Positions 1-13,000 of a DNA stretch of 64,000 bases are shown piece after piece. Under the pieces are notes generated by a model. The model was not told the origin of the DNA, ran no database searches, and saw only the letters and a list, made by a program, of their open reading frames with translations. How positions within the stretch are numbered: the stretch's first letter is position 1; the number at the start of each line of letters is the position of its first letter. The position numbers and the translations under genes were made by a program. The stretch covers positions 70,100,152 through 70,164,151 of the forward strand of contig NC_083597.1 of assembly GCF_020882245.1 (NCBI RefSeq), written 5' to 3'. The DNA comes from Rhopalosiphum padi. Taxonomy: Eukaryota; Arthropoda; Insecta; Hemiptera; Aphididae.

Positions 1-1770
1 TTTTCTTACTTTTTTGAATGAGGTCATTGTCCATGTGTTCATGTGCTATATACATTTGGTTTAAATACGACCCATTTATCGTGATTTTCAACGATTTAAT
101 GAGAATTTATCTACATGTAATCCACTTCCTCTGCAGTATGTAACAACAACAACAACAACACATCTATATGTATTATTAAAATTTATTATAATAATACCTT
201 TACTCTATTGCATACTATAGAGTAGTAGTGTATATGAGTGGTATAAAATACTAAAACGCAAGGTTTGATGGGATGTCTGATTCTCGATATTGCTGTTAAT
301 GTAATCCGGGCGCAAGGTCTTTTGCCTCATTCTATTGCAGCCTGCAGGTAGTTTGAAAATCCTGACCTGCAAAATATACGAAATATTTATTATACTTAAC
401 GCGCACAAAAACCACCACCATCATCCCCACCACATCACTATATTATATGTATAATGTATATCAAACGTTGTCGTTACTCGTTTGCCCTTGTCCTGTACAC
501 CGGTGTACAATATATAGGTAGGTTATTTCGTACACATATATATAGTATAATATACTTTATATTATATATAATAATAATATGTATTCATTGTGCCCAAGAA
601 GAATATCGCATTCTATAGACTCATATAATATTTTACACGAAATCGTCTTGCTTTGTGCGCCTCTGACCTGATTAATTGAATTTATATTTATTATTTTATT
701 TGGCGGATGAAGGGCTCAGGTAAATCCATCTTTGAAACCATTCTTTAAAAGTATAGTGCAATACTGTAAATACCTTAACAAATTGTATTAACGCAGTTTC
801 TAAATATTACCCATTTCTGTATGCAGCTCTGCACTTTGCAGTTTCTATTGCTGGCGTTTTTTTCTGGTTTTACAATATTATTATTATGTTTATAGGATGC
901 TACTAGCTATGGTGATTCTCATATATTTATCGTCGAACATATACAATTATAGTTTATTGGTCTATACATATCTTATTCATTTATTATTTATACGCGTAAA
1001 TTCTCGTTTGTTTATTTCATCGTCTTGGAATAGGAGCAACGGACTCACAGAGAGAAATGTTCAGAGGGAAAGCGTTGTCGCCGGCGTTTTGCAAGAAACC
1101 AGTGTCGTAAAAAAATAAATAACAAATGCGCGCGCGGAAGGTCAAAGAAATGTCACGGCGGAGGAACACCGTTTTATAGACGATTGTATAATTCTAGTAC
1201 TTAACTGCAATATTTTGCTCTGAAAATACATACTGCACGCGAAACCCGTTGTCTCGCCGTGGCGTTCACCGTCACACAATATCATATTATAATAAATTAA
1301 TAATGTACTATATTATTTTTTTATTGCGTCGTTTTTATATCCGACATACAAACAAAAACAATTACTTATTTTATAGAATTTTTGAATTTTTTACAAACCC
1401 CCAACCCTTAAAAAAAACTTATTGTGGAAACATTGTACACATTATGAGGGACTATTAAATAAACAATACATTATATAATATGTTTATATGTATTATTATT
1501 ATGTATACTCAAGTGCATATTATAATAATTATATTATTATGAATATAATATACCATAATTACACGTATATTACATATTATTGTATTTGTGCTGATCGAAC
1601 CCCCACGCCGCAAGCAATCGGGCCACGGTTTGTGTGACGTGCCCGAAATGGTCCGATGTTTTCCCGTTCAAAGTATACGCCGATAATGAATGGCGTGAGT
1701 TTTGTAGTAAAAAATAAATGAAATAGAGAAAAAAATACTGAGCAAGGAAGAGAGGAAAAAAAACACGTTT
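1..1770. other. AT-rich upstream DNA, no gene recognised
   Basis: The stretch is AT-rich with short simple repeats, including an (AAC)n run at about 142-160. The short open frames near 205-408 and 897-1458 have low-complexity Ile/Tyr/Leu-rich translations with no domain or motif I recognise, so I treat them as chance. No RNA gene was seen. Confidence 0.6.
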
Positions 1771-1779
1771 ACGTTCGGT

Positions 1780-1985
1780 ACATCATACGTCGTCGACGGC
1801 GGTGTCGGCGGCGGCCGACTACACATCGTCGTAGTTGGCCACACTGCGTTTTATATATATATATTATGTAGTAGTTCGGACGAGTTTTAAGTATTTTTTT
1901 TCTCTCCCTCTCTGTCTACCGCGGCCCGTCCGTCCGTAACGTTGTTTTTGCGCCGTGCGCTCCGACCAAAATCCATCACATCATA
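1780..1985 (+). promoter_or_regulatory. GC-rich block with TATA-like run, candidate distal promoter
   Basis: A GC-rich block containing GGCGGTGTCGGCGGCGGCC is followed at about 1850-1866 by a TATATATATAT run, then by pyrimidine-rich and CpG-rich sequence up to about 1985. In DNA this AT-rich, such a block is uncommon and suits a transcription start region for the downstream IMP gene or for an unseen neighbour. No first exon or donor can be fixed from sequence alone. Confidence 0.3.
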
Positions 1986-3115
1986 AATTAAAAGTACATT
2001 TATTTATTATATTTTAATAAAAATATAAATTAAATTAAATTTCGACATTTATTGTGTACCGTCAGTTGTTTTAGTGGTTTTCGTTCACGAATCCGGTAAT
2101 ATAGTAACATAACTTAACAACAACAATAATAATAGTGTAGTATTAATATATGTAATTGTAAAATAGTATAACAATTAATATCTGACGTATAAATATTATA
2201 TATATTTTTTAATAGTTTATTTTGAAAATTAGTTTTTTGTCATCTAATTAAGTGACGTTGTTCGCATTTTGTGATAATCGCTTTTTAGAGTGGCTCAGTA
2301 TAACTTCGTCACCATCGCCGGAATAAAAACATATATTTTTTCTAAAAAATAAAAGTAACGCCGATTAATAATTTTTGTTTCGTGCTGCCGTCGTCTTCGA
2401 TTGTGTGTATGTAAAGGTACTACCTTGGTGTATAAATATTGCACGGCCAACAGTACGTAGTTTTTTTTATCTTTATTATTAATATTTTGTTTGCTCGCAG
2501 GCGTCGGCGGCGTAAACGCTTTTGATCGATTCCGAAAATGTTTACTCCGCCACCGCTACTACATGATATGTACACACACCACCGTGGCCGACCGGTATTA
2601 GAATAATAATATTGTGTTCCGCCATCTCACGTAAACATTTTTTTTTAAATGTATTTTTCGGGCATAAAAATAAAACGGTAAAACAATAGTATATAGTATG
2701 GGTCGTCGTCGTCGTCCGTTTTTTCCCGTTCAATATAATATTATTGTATTACACCCTCGGTGGCGGTTTTCCGTCGTGTTACGCACGCGACAAGTCACAT
2801 TTCCCACACGTGGCTTACGACGTTCACCGCCGCCGGGACATTCCGATCGTCTCCACCCCCTCGCGAACGGCGCGCTTCGCTCGCAGGTGAAGTCGGGGGA
2901 AAAAAACGCTTCCCTGTCTCGTCGTACCTGCCGCGCGTGTACGCGATACTATAACTATATTATTATTATTGCTCTTGTATAACGTAAAAATATTATACAC
3001 TTTTACGCACTCGTTTCAAACGTCTCGTGCATATTGGATGATACTACCATAGCGTAAATAAAATAATACTATGCGATTTGTACACCTCTTGCCGTGCACT
3101 ATAATATGCGCGATG

Positions 3116-3140
3116 CACACACACACACACACACACACAC
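3116..3140. repeat. (CA)n microsatellite
   Basis: A perfect CA dinucleotide run of about 12 units is followed by CT/CA-rich sequence up to about 3190, just upstream of the probable promoter of the IMP gene. Confidence 0.95.
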
Positions 3141-3159
3141 TCTCTCACTCATACTCGCA

Positions 3160-3915
3160 ACACACACTCACTTAAACTCACGATATACACTCTAACCGGC
3201 TACAACAGAGGAGAGCCTTCGCCGCACATTCCTCGTGTGTGCGTGCGTGTAGAGGACGCGCCGCGTCGGAGGAGAAGGGCAAACGCGCGACGACGGCGAC
3301 GACGACCGGCTGCGTGTGCGGCGTGCCGAGTTTATCGTACGCGTGTAATGCGGCGTTGGCAGGGCGAGGCGCGCGGGCGGTCGGGCGTTTATATTAGTCG
3401 TCGACGCTGCCGTCGCCGCGTTCGAACGGGGATCGATTTACGTGGAAACACGCTCGCGGTAAAAATCTTCGTTCGCCGATACCGATACCTATCAAACCAA
3501 TAAGTATACCGTTGGCGGGTCCAAAAGAGTCGTAATAATTGCCTGTCGATCTTCCAGAGCGATACGATATATACGTAGAATATTTTAGGTTGTTTTGAGG
3601 TGTCATATACTGCTATAGACACGGTTGCATCGGCACACGTCCATAACACCGGCTCGAACTTATATACTCGCTTATATCATAATACGAGTACGATCGTTGA
3701 GATCGTGAGTGAACTCCTCGGAAAGGAGACGGTGAAGACGATTGCCGTTGCGACACGTGCTTCATGATATACAGTACTGCAGATTGTGTGTGATAAATTA
3801 TATTATATTGTAATAGAGTAGAATATGTAATAAAGTATTAAAGTAATTTACTGTTGGCTGTGTTGAGTGTAACATTGTGTGTGTATTTAGTTCGAACCCG
3901 GTGCACTCCGTAGTT
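3160..3915 (+). promoter_or_regulatory. Imp: CpG-rich probable promoter and 5' UTR of the IMP gene
   Basis: This block directly precedes the first coding exon and is markedly richer in GC and CpG than its surroundings, especially at 3230-3460 with many CGCG, CGACG and GGCG words. Upstream of the chosen ATG the reading frame is closed by TAA at 3844-3846, so the protein does not extend further 5' in this exon. Two long frames inside the block (3237-3503 and 3389-3649 on the other strand) are Arg-rich readings of CpG-rich DNA and are not called as genes. The start site is not resolvable by eye. CpG-rich promoters are usual for broadly expressed insect genes; assignment to IMP rests on adjacency. 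Confidence 0.5.
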
Positions 3916-4040
3916 ATGACTCCGAACGACATGGACCAGAGTCAACAGCAGGCCAACCAGGGTAACACTCAAGATTACAACGGTTACGCGTTCGGTCAAC
4001 CGAGTTCTCAATTCCAACCGAGACAACCGGCCGTCCAGAG
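3916..4040 (+). CDS. Imp: IMP coding exon 1 (Gln/Asn-rich N-terminus)
   Basis: The exon starts at ATG 3916 and encodes 41 codons plus two bases, beginning MTPNDMDQSQQQANQ. The donor is CAGAG|GTAAAC at 4041. The remaining AG joins the T that opens exon 2 to give Ser42, so the phase fits exactly. A second in-frame ATG at 3931 has a better context (G at -3 and G at +4), so initiation at Met6 is possible. The exon is too short to stand out as an open frame; composition, an upstream in-frame stop at 3844 and phase match support it. Another first exon may exist as well. Confidence 0.75.
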
Positions 4041-7000
4041 GTAAACTATTATATTATAATTTTTATACATCTGAACCTTAGCTGCTGTAGTTTTGATTAT
4101 ATTTTTCGCGTGATTTTTGCGATACAAAATTTATGTACAGGTACTTTGGAAGTAGGTATACGTGTTCTCGAATAGACGAGTAGTAAACGGTTTTTTTTTT
4201 CAATAATTTTGTTGCGTCGTAGCAGGGATCACATTGCGGTTATCACGCGTGACGTTTTCACGGTGGGACCAATGGCGTTCGTGGCAGTGGCGGCAACAGT
4301 AGTCGACTAGGGGGACTGCTTCTGCGTGTGCGTGGCTCGTGATGGACAAATGAATGAGGCTTTTACTCGTAGCTAGGGTTCTCGTCACCCCGTGAAACAT
4401 GGCGGCGGCACGTCGGTTTTTTCCTCTTCGGAAATAATAGTATATGCAATTGGGGTGCAGACAAAACACAACACAAGGACACGCAGGCCTGAATAATTCA
4501 ATACGTCTTGATTAAATTTTGTTTCTCATGTGATTAACGCCGACCCGACAGGTGTAGATTACTTAAAATTACGAACGTCCACTTAGTTCTTCTGGGTCGC
4601 TTCAACTCACATACTGATAAAGATGAAAAAAATTACATGTTAGCTTTCAAATTTCTTATGCGTATATACTGAATCGCGGGATTCGCGACAACCTGTTTCC
4701 CAGTGTGCACTGCGCTGACCGTACTGTATACGCGTTTCGGCGGTGGTCAATGACCGGAAGTCGTTTTCGAAACGCGACCGTAATTGACGCGTTCGTAATG
4801 GATATAAATTATAAATATATAATATATATAATATATAATGTATAACACGCGGGTAATATATGAAACGTGGTAGAATGCTGCAGCTGTGCTTTCTTAGTTT
4901 TTTTATGCATACCTTATATATTATTTGCTCGCGTGTGTACGCGATATGATGCACACGACTATAGTGTGGGCAGTAAAAAATATAAAATTATATAGTCTTC
5001 CAACCGACCGGTATCTTTAATGGCCCTTATTTACGTCTCTTTCGAGTTGTGCGTGAAAATCTAAATGTACATTATAATATAACCCTGCTTTTGATATCGT
5101 GCGTGCGCTGAACGCATCGAGTTACGCCAATCGTTCGCGTATCCCTGAAATTTGTAGCACACGTTTCCAGAATAGTCTTAGTGGTAACTTGTTTATTTTT
5201 TGTAGTCTTTTCGAGGAGTACGGTGTACCTTCATTGTAGGTAGTGTGCCCATGCTGTTACGTGATTATACAAAGTGTATTTTTATTCTTAATAGGGCTTC
5301 TTGAAAATGGTTTTTTTTAATCTTTGATTTTTTTTTTTTATAACCTAACCGTTTATTCCAAAGCAAATATTATCAGTATATTGTTGTTGTTGGCGTTCGT
5401 CTTTGAACTGCATGTCGAACAATTCACATTTTTAGAAAACAACTCCAGAGTTTTTCGTTATTTTTCGGGGTGTCGCCTACCGATTGCTGCGGCCCAAATT
5501 ATAGATATTAAATACCTTTTTTTCGTTGGTTATTTAAATTAAATAAATATCCCGATTTTGTCTTACATATTGCAATGTAAATTGAATAAACCACATTCGC
5601 ACGACAATATTTAGCGCGAATGATTTTTTATTGTATATTAATGATAAGAAAGCCGATAAACTGAAAGATTGCAAACAAAAATATATAATTTTGAATTCAT
5701 AAAAATAATTATTTATACAAATTAATCAATAATATTTTTTATTGTATGCTTTTTAATAATAATTTGACTGTTAATATGCGTACCAATAAAATATAATAAT
5801 AATAATAATATAATTTATTATTGATTTTTTCAATAAAAATATATTTTTATTAATCATATTATTATGAGTTGATAACTGTAATATTTTTCTTAGTTAACAA
5901 TTTATGTTTATGTATGTTTAATGGTGTGTAAATAAAATTAAACTATATTATATTTACTTATTTTATTAATACATAAATATGTTATTTTGGGAACCAATGT
6001 GTGTTTAAATGCAATTGGAATACTTATATTTGGGACTTTAGTATAATATAGTGGGACTAATGGTTTTACTTGAATTCTGACCACTACCGGTATTTTTTGT
6101 CGTATTTTGGTTTTTAATATCTTGAAACGACATGAAACGAATACATTTTTTCCATGAAGTACAACTACATATTTTATTCAAGTCTATTTTTTAATAAACA
6201 CGTTTGCAAATATTCTTGGTTTTCATTTAGGTGGTTTGGGTAAAAATATTATCTCTAAACTTAGCTACTAGGTTAGTTGTATGAAAAATATTTGTGATCG
6301 ATAAATGATGGTACTTTGAATTCATTAGTAGAAGATTATTTAATGGAATATTAAAAATGCATTATCCTTTAGAGAACTTATAAAATGTTGTAATAATAGT
6401 ATATTGTATAAATATATTAATGTGTAGCATATACTATTTATACATATTTATTTATACAATAAATTAATTTTTAACGATTATAATTTCTCAAAACTATAAT
6501 CGTTAATTAGTATTTACCATATTGATTATTACTTATTTTTCGTAATTGTGTTTTAATGTTTTAGCTTAATATGTTTATATTTAGTTTATAGTGTAATATG
6601 TCTGTATTAGTTTACTATAATAATACATTTTAAAATCTGAAAAAGTAACTAATAAAAACTTACATCCATTTATTGTTCACTCGGCAATACAATTTTATCC
6701 AAAATACGTATATATAATATACATTTATATTACTATTATAAGTAAAAAATTGTTTAAATTTAATGTTATTGTTTAAAATCGAACCATACTAAATACAAGA
6801 ACACAGTGGCGTAACTGGGAAAAAATCTAGGGGGGCAATGTATAATAAATGTAATATATTTATTATTATCAAAACCCTGACACCCCTCCCCCCGGTTAAA
6901 ATATATACCTTTAGCTTTCAAAAAATTGTCAGGGGGGGGGGGGGGGCAAGTGCCCCTCTTGCCCCCCCACAATTACGCCACTGCAAGAACATGTGTGATT

Positions 7001-10000
7001 GGTGAACTTAGGTACACTAAAATTACTTAAGTAGTTAAGTGCATTCGGTATAATTTTCTATATTCTAGCTATTATGCAGAACGCCATTAATCATTATAGA
7101 ATAGTATCCGAGTAAAATAATTTCAACTTTTTTTGTATATTATTCGTTCTTATATAATATTATATACTATATACTTTTACTATTTCAAATAAAAATGTTT
7201 GTCACGAATTTCACGACGATGTCTTGTAAATAACTCAACGAAACATACATTCTTAATATCATCATTATTGATTTTTAAATTACATTACGAACGCTTGTCG
7301 TTATATTATTATAATTGTGAATTGTGAGTGATGATATCAAACATTAGGTTTGATATTATAGAGTTTTAGCCATGTTATAGCTACCTACCTAGTCTAACAT
7401 TTTAGCCTTTTTAATAGGTTAAGTATATATTATGCTTCGTTGCATAATTTTCAATTGATATCGTAGTGATTTTAGAACAATCGATATAAGAAAATTCGTA
7501 GATTACTAGTAGGTATCTTTTCCCCAATCAACTGTCCCGATAACCAACCTATACTCAAGTCTGCCCCAATTGTTAAGTTCTATTATCTCACTTATTAAAC
7601 AGATTGGGATTAGAAATTATCGGTCCTGCCTGAATGAAGGAAATGTATGCTTACATCAAAATACCAAGTACAGTGCTCGAGTAATAACAAAAAAAAAACA
7701 AATTTATAGGCATGGCCGGTATAATATTATGACTTAGTCGATGTCACATACATGCACAGTGGTGATGTTTGGGGCGGGGATACGTCAAGGCATATATATT
7801 TATATTCCTATTATATATATCACGTTAATCGATAATTTTATAATGGTAGTGGCATCCCCTTCGGCCTTCATCAACTTTTAATCACCTCTCTGCGCAATTT
7901 AGGAGGATGGGATGGTATATGTCTATATAAATACCTATATATTACGGCAAGTCGTGCATATATATTAATGTTGTGTGTATATTGTATGTATATTTAAATA
8001 TTCGTGAATCGTATACGAACTAGCTCTCGAGCACTAAACAGAAAAAAAGAGCTAAAAGATGAAATAACGAAAAAAAATGAATGGGTGAGGGGAGATGTGG
8101 CAACAAAAATAGAAATAAAAAACTCTAACTGCAGCAGCAAGTCAATAGGAGGTCGGATTCGCATATTATATTTCATTATCGTATCTTCATAATATGTCAT
8201 ATATTTATAATATATATATAATATATATAGTGCGAGTGGCCCCCGTGTATTTCGCGTTTTTTTTATCATCCCGTCTATAATTTCAACTGGCGTGTGCGTT
8301 CGAGGCACGTACAATGGGGCACGCGTTCTATCCACAATAACCCGTACAGCGCGGGGGTGTGGATCCTGCTTACGGGATGGACCGGCGGCTGGACAATCAC
8401 GTGCCCGCACCGCCTACTATATATGCGAACATATAGCTCGTGTGTCTCAACAGCGCGTGTGCGTTATTGTGGGGGCGTACGGTGAAAGGGGTAAGCGAAT
8501 TATATGACGCGGGGGAGGAGGTAATTTTTTGCGCGTGGGACGATGCCGCCGCCACGGCCCGGTGTTTTTGATATGATGGTGGTCGCCGCCGCAAGGGGTA
8601 ATAGATCTTATTATATTCATTTCCTATGTACTATGTTTATACGCGCACGCAATAACTACAAAACAGTCGTCGAGCGCCTATCGTATTTATGATTTATCAT
8701 TAAAATATTATACTAACTGCTATCTCCGCACGTTATAGTGTAATAATATGTTTATTGAGACTTAATATTTCTTTTAGTTCATATAGATGTGTATATACAC
8801 CTAGACTCGTTATAACTTGTAATACGTCAAACTATTATTTGAGATAATATATAGTATTCGTCACTTATTATTTAATTACTACAGTTAACTAGATTTGTTT
8901 ATTTTTTTATATTTATATAATTTTATACTCGTTGTCGTATGTCATTATATATTATTTATTTAATATTGTGTTATACTTGTTTCTCAGTCCTGATTTCCTG
9001 AATTAAAAACAAAACTACCGTGATTAATAGTTATAATATTATCTATCTAAATATTTAGTATACGTATAAAGTTATTTATTTTTAACATCTTTGAGATAGG
9101 GTCCATAAACATACAATAGAGTATAACACGTTTTCAAATATTTGACAGTCCAATTAATGTTAAACTCGTAATGGGGCCAGTAAATATATTAAATTTATGT
9201 GTAACCTGCCAAAGAATTATAATCAGTTTATAGGATTTTCAAGATTAAACCATGTGTTAAGACACTGCGTTGCTGTGTCTAGATTTGTTTTGAAACTTTC
9301 GTTTAACTTTTTCTTAAATTTGTTTGTAGTTTATGTTTTTTTTTATTTTTCCGATTTAATGTACAATTGGTAGATTAAAATAAATTAAAACTTGTTTATT
9401 ATTTTAGTTTTAAAATACATATCAGTGAATGTGAAATGCTTTTCAATCGTGATTATTCAATTATTGATTTGTTTTATTTATTTAATTATAATTTTAATTA
9501 AAAAACGGTTATAATACAGAATGATTCTTATTTAATTATCACAAACAATCATTATTTCAAAAATTATATTAACGTTTTTGAAAATATTTTTTTATGCGAT
9601 TTACATTTAAGAAAACAAAATAAATTCGAATACATTTAGAATATGAAATGAAAAATATAAAAATGTATGTTGTCATTCGAGAAAGTAAAAAATCTTTAAA
9701 AAAATATTTTAAAAAATTTTCAAATATTAATAATAGTTTTTGAATTAATGAATAGTTTGTTATTAAAAAATCACTTGGTATTAAATCAAAACTGCATTTC
9801 TTACTTAAAAACAAAAACTTAAACATTTGAACATAAGAAAGTATTTGATAATTAATAAACAGCTTTACTAGTTATACTGTATAACTATTATAGTCATTTT
9901 ACTGTGAATGTACTGTGTAGCTATATGTACTTAGTGTTTTTAATTTATGATAACCGAATATTATGTATGTATATTTTGTTTTTATGCTGAAATTTAGTTA

Positions 10001-13000
10001 TTTAGTTGTATACGTATGGTTTTCGAACAACGATTACTTCATACATTTTTTTTCGTAAATTTTTCAATTATAAAGCGTTTTGTTATTTTTAAATTATGTT
10101 ATATAATTATTGTTTGTTTTGCGTACAGCAATAAAATATATTAAATATAGCGTATAAGTGAGGTACTCTGCAGGTGTACACTACGTTATAAGTATGCACT
10201 GTCATCTGTCAATAAACAATAGTATTATTAAGTTTTATACTCTGTTGACAATATTCATTGTGGCGGTTGGGACTCCAGAAGACATTTTGCAATGCACCGC
10301 GTTTCGCAAATATTATCAACCTCGCTTGGGTCTTGTCAATTTTATTACTGGTTTTAAAAACAGTCCTTATTTTATCAACAGTTTGTATCTGGTTATGGTG
10401 TTAATTGCAGAAACTATCTAACCTAACCTAACCTAACCAAGCTCGCCTTGCATCATAACAACGAATTTTCGAATTTTTTTGTTAATTATAAAGTTGAAAT
10501 CCACTAAAATAGAAAATAGTTATGTATGCCAGTATGGAGATATTATGGTTCATTATTTCCTCGATTATGACGTACTACTATTTGAAATTTTAATTATGTT
10601 TTGGAGAAAACCAAGTTAAGTTTTTTTCGAGACATAATTAACCTAACCTAACCTTTCATGTCATAATCTGTAGTCTGTACACAAACTATATTATAGTTAC
10701 TTACATCACTAACTTTTGGCTCGCCCGACAGAATTCCTGAGTTGACAAATACAATTATGACAACTAATAAAGCCCGAGATTTATTATATATAACATTATT
10801 GAACGATATTTTGTTTGTTTTCGAGCATTTTTATTTCAATATAGGTACTATAATACTATATTTTTTCAATAAAATAATACCTAGTTAATTTCTTTATATT
10901 TAAATTATTTACAGTGTTTTATTTTTTCATGTTGCCCACGAAAAAATAATATCTAATTTAAAATTTAACTACGCATATAAGTATAACCAAGTACTGCAGA
11001 TATCATAGTATATTGTATTTAATATAAATTTATTAAATTTTACAAATATTTTATTAATTAAAGTAATGTGATTAATAATGTACAAATAGTTTAATAAGTG
11101 AAGTTCAGATGTAAATTGAATTTTCATGTGACCAAAATGTTATCAAATTCATGATGTTTATTACATTAATTTGCAAGTTTTCATTAGTAAAAACATAATA
11201 TTTATTGTACAAGTGTGTTAATCGTTAATTTTAATACATTTATTGAAAATTAAATAATAAAAAAAATAGTGTTGTGATCCGAAGTTTAATAAATAATTAA
11301 GCAGGTAGATTCAATGTTCAATACTGATTGATTAAATATTTATTATTGTAAACATTTAATCGAATGCATTTGAATGTTATTTTAGATTTATATTAAAAAT
11401 TGTCAATTAAAATGGAATGTTTTCAAATATTTGTTCATTTCAACTAATTATATTAATATTCTTGTTTAACATTAATTTTTTTAACCCTTATTGTGAACAA
11501 ACTATTTTTGAATTAATGCATCAGTTGTTACATAATGTATTATTTGCTATTGAAAATTATATTTATCCGTAGTTGGTAAATATGATACGTAGTTATACAT
11601 TTATAGTTAATATAATACTTATACTTTTTTTTGTTGAGTAGCTTAGAATTAAAATAAGGGCAGATCGAAATTAATTTTGGGAATTTTGTGTCAACTATTT
11701 TCAAAACAATATAAAATATTGTGTATAGACTTACAAAATATAAATGACCATGACTGTGTTAAGTTCGTCTAATAGTCAGAATAAGACTCAAAATTCTTTG
11801 GACCCTTCTTTCCACCTAGTTATTTTATTATCTCTAGCTGTAATCTATTTAGTCTTTAATCTTTACACATAAACTTAATCATGTATATAATATTATAATC
11901 TACCTATATTATAAATAACATAAAATATTAAAATAATAACATAAATGACTTTGACCTTAGAGTGTTATAAAACTATATATATACTAATATAAGCGTGCTG
12001 TGGCTTTTTCAAACATGGCATGACTATTATAACGTATTAAAAATAGCACACAGGCAGATAAAATATTGTAAATTATTCAAAAGAAAAATAAATTCTTTTT
12101 TTAAATACTCTAAAACCATTTTGAAGTAATTTATTTAATATTAAATGACATTGCCATATTAGTACTTAAAAGTCTAGAATTGTGACTCATATATCTCTAA
12201 TTGTTTTACAATCATTTTAAGTATACCATTACATATGTAGATTATACTTTTAAACTTGTCAATGTTGAACGAATCAATTGAGTAAATTGTACGGCGTTTA
12301 TGTATCTTATTAATTGAAAATTTCGATTTTTAGTATTGATTGCTAATTGTATGGATCTTATTATATGGTATTATGGATTATTAAGTTTAAACGAGTAAAA
12401 AACAAAAAATCGTTGCGTAACTTTTATTAGGATCTTCATTAAAATATTAAATATTTGATTTCCAGAAAAAAGCCGTGTCTCTTGGTACCTAATATGTGTT
12501 TTAAAAATGTTTTCGATTCGTTAATCGTTATTTCTGAAGACGCAGTTATACTTTTTTATGCAATTAAGTATGAACTAGAATTGTTTTCCTTTTTATATAG
12601 GTATATTATAGGTGTATATAAATTAAAATTACTACAGTTCATAATATTATGTAGCCTGCATACGAATTGAGTCCATATACAACCTTTTAGGATGAATTGA
12701 GTTTGGGGTTTTCAAGGTATATTCTAATTTAGTCCGTGTTTTAATATACTAATTCCTGTCAAACTTTAAAAAAACATTTTCCTTTCCATTTTTACAGACT
12801 TAAAAAATGTTTTTTTTTTTAAATATTTTATTACATAATAAAATATGGCTATAATATAATATAATTTAAATATTAAATGAATATAGGTGATGATAAAATT
12901 ACATTTTTTATATTGGTACAAAAATGTGCTATAAACATTGTATAAAATGGATATCAACGATATCACGTAGTTGTCTCCATATACTTAAATTATGGTTTTT

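Noticed and set aside
3237..3503. Arg-rich frame upstream of IMP
   Set aside because: The start is GTG, and the composition simply mirrors CGN-rich promoter DNA.
10158..10421. 87-codon frame in intron 1
   Set aside because: It has a moderately protein-like middle but no recognisable motif, no splice context, and ends in CCTAA repeats.
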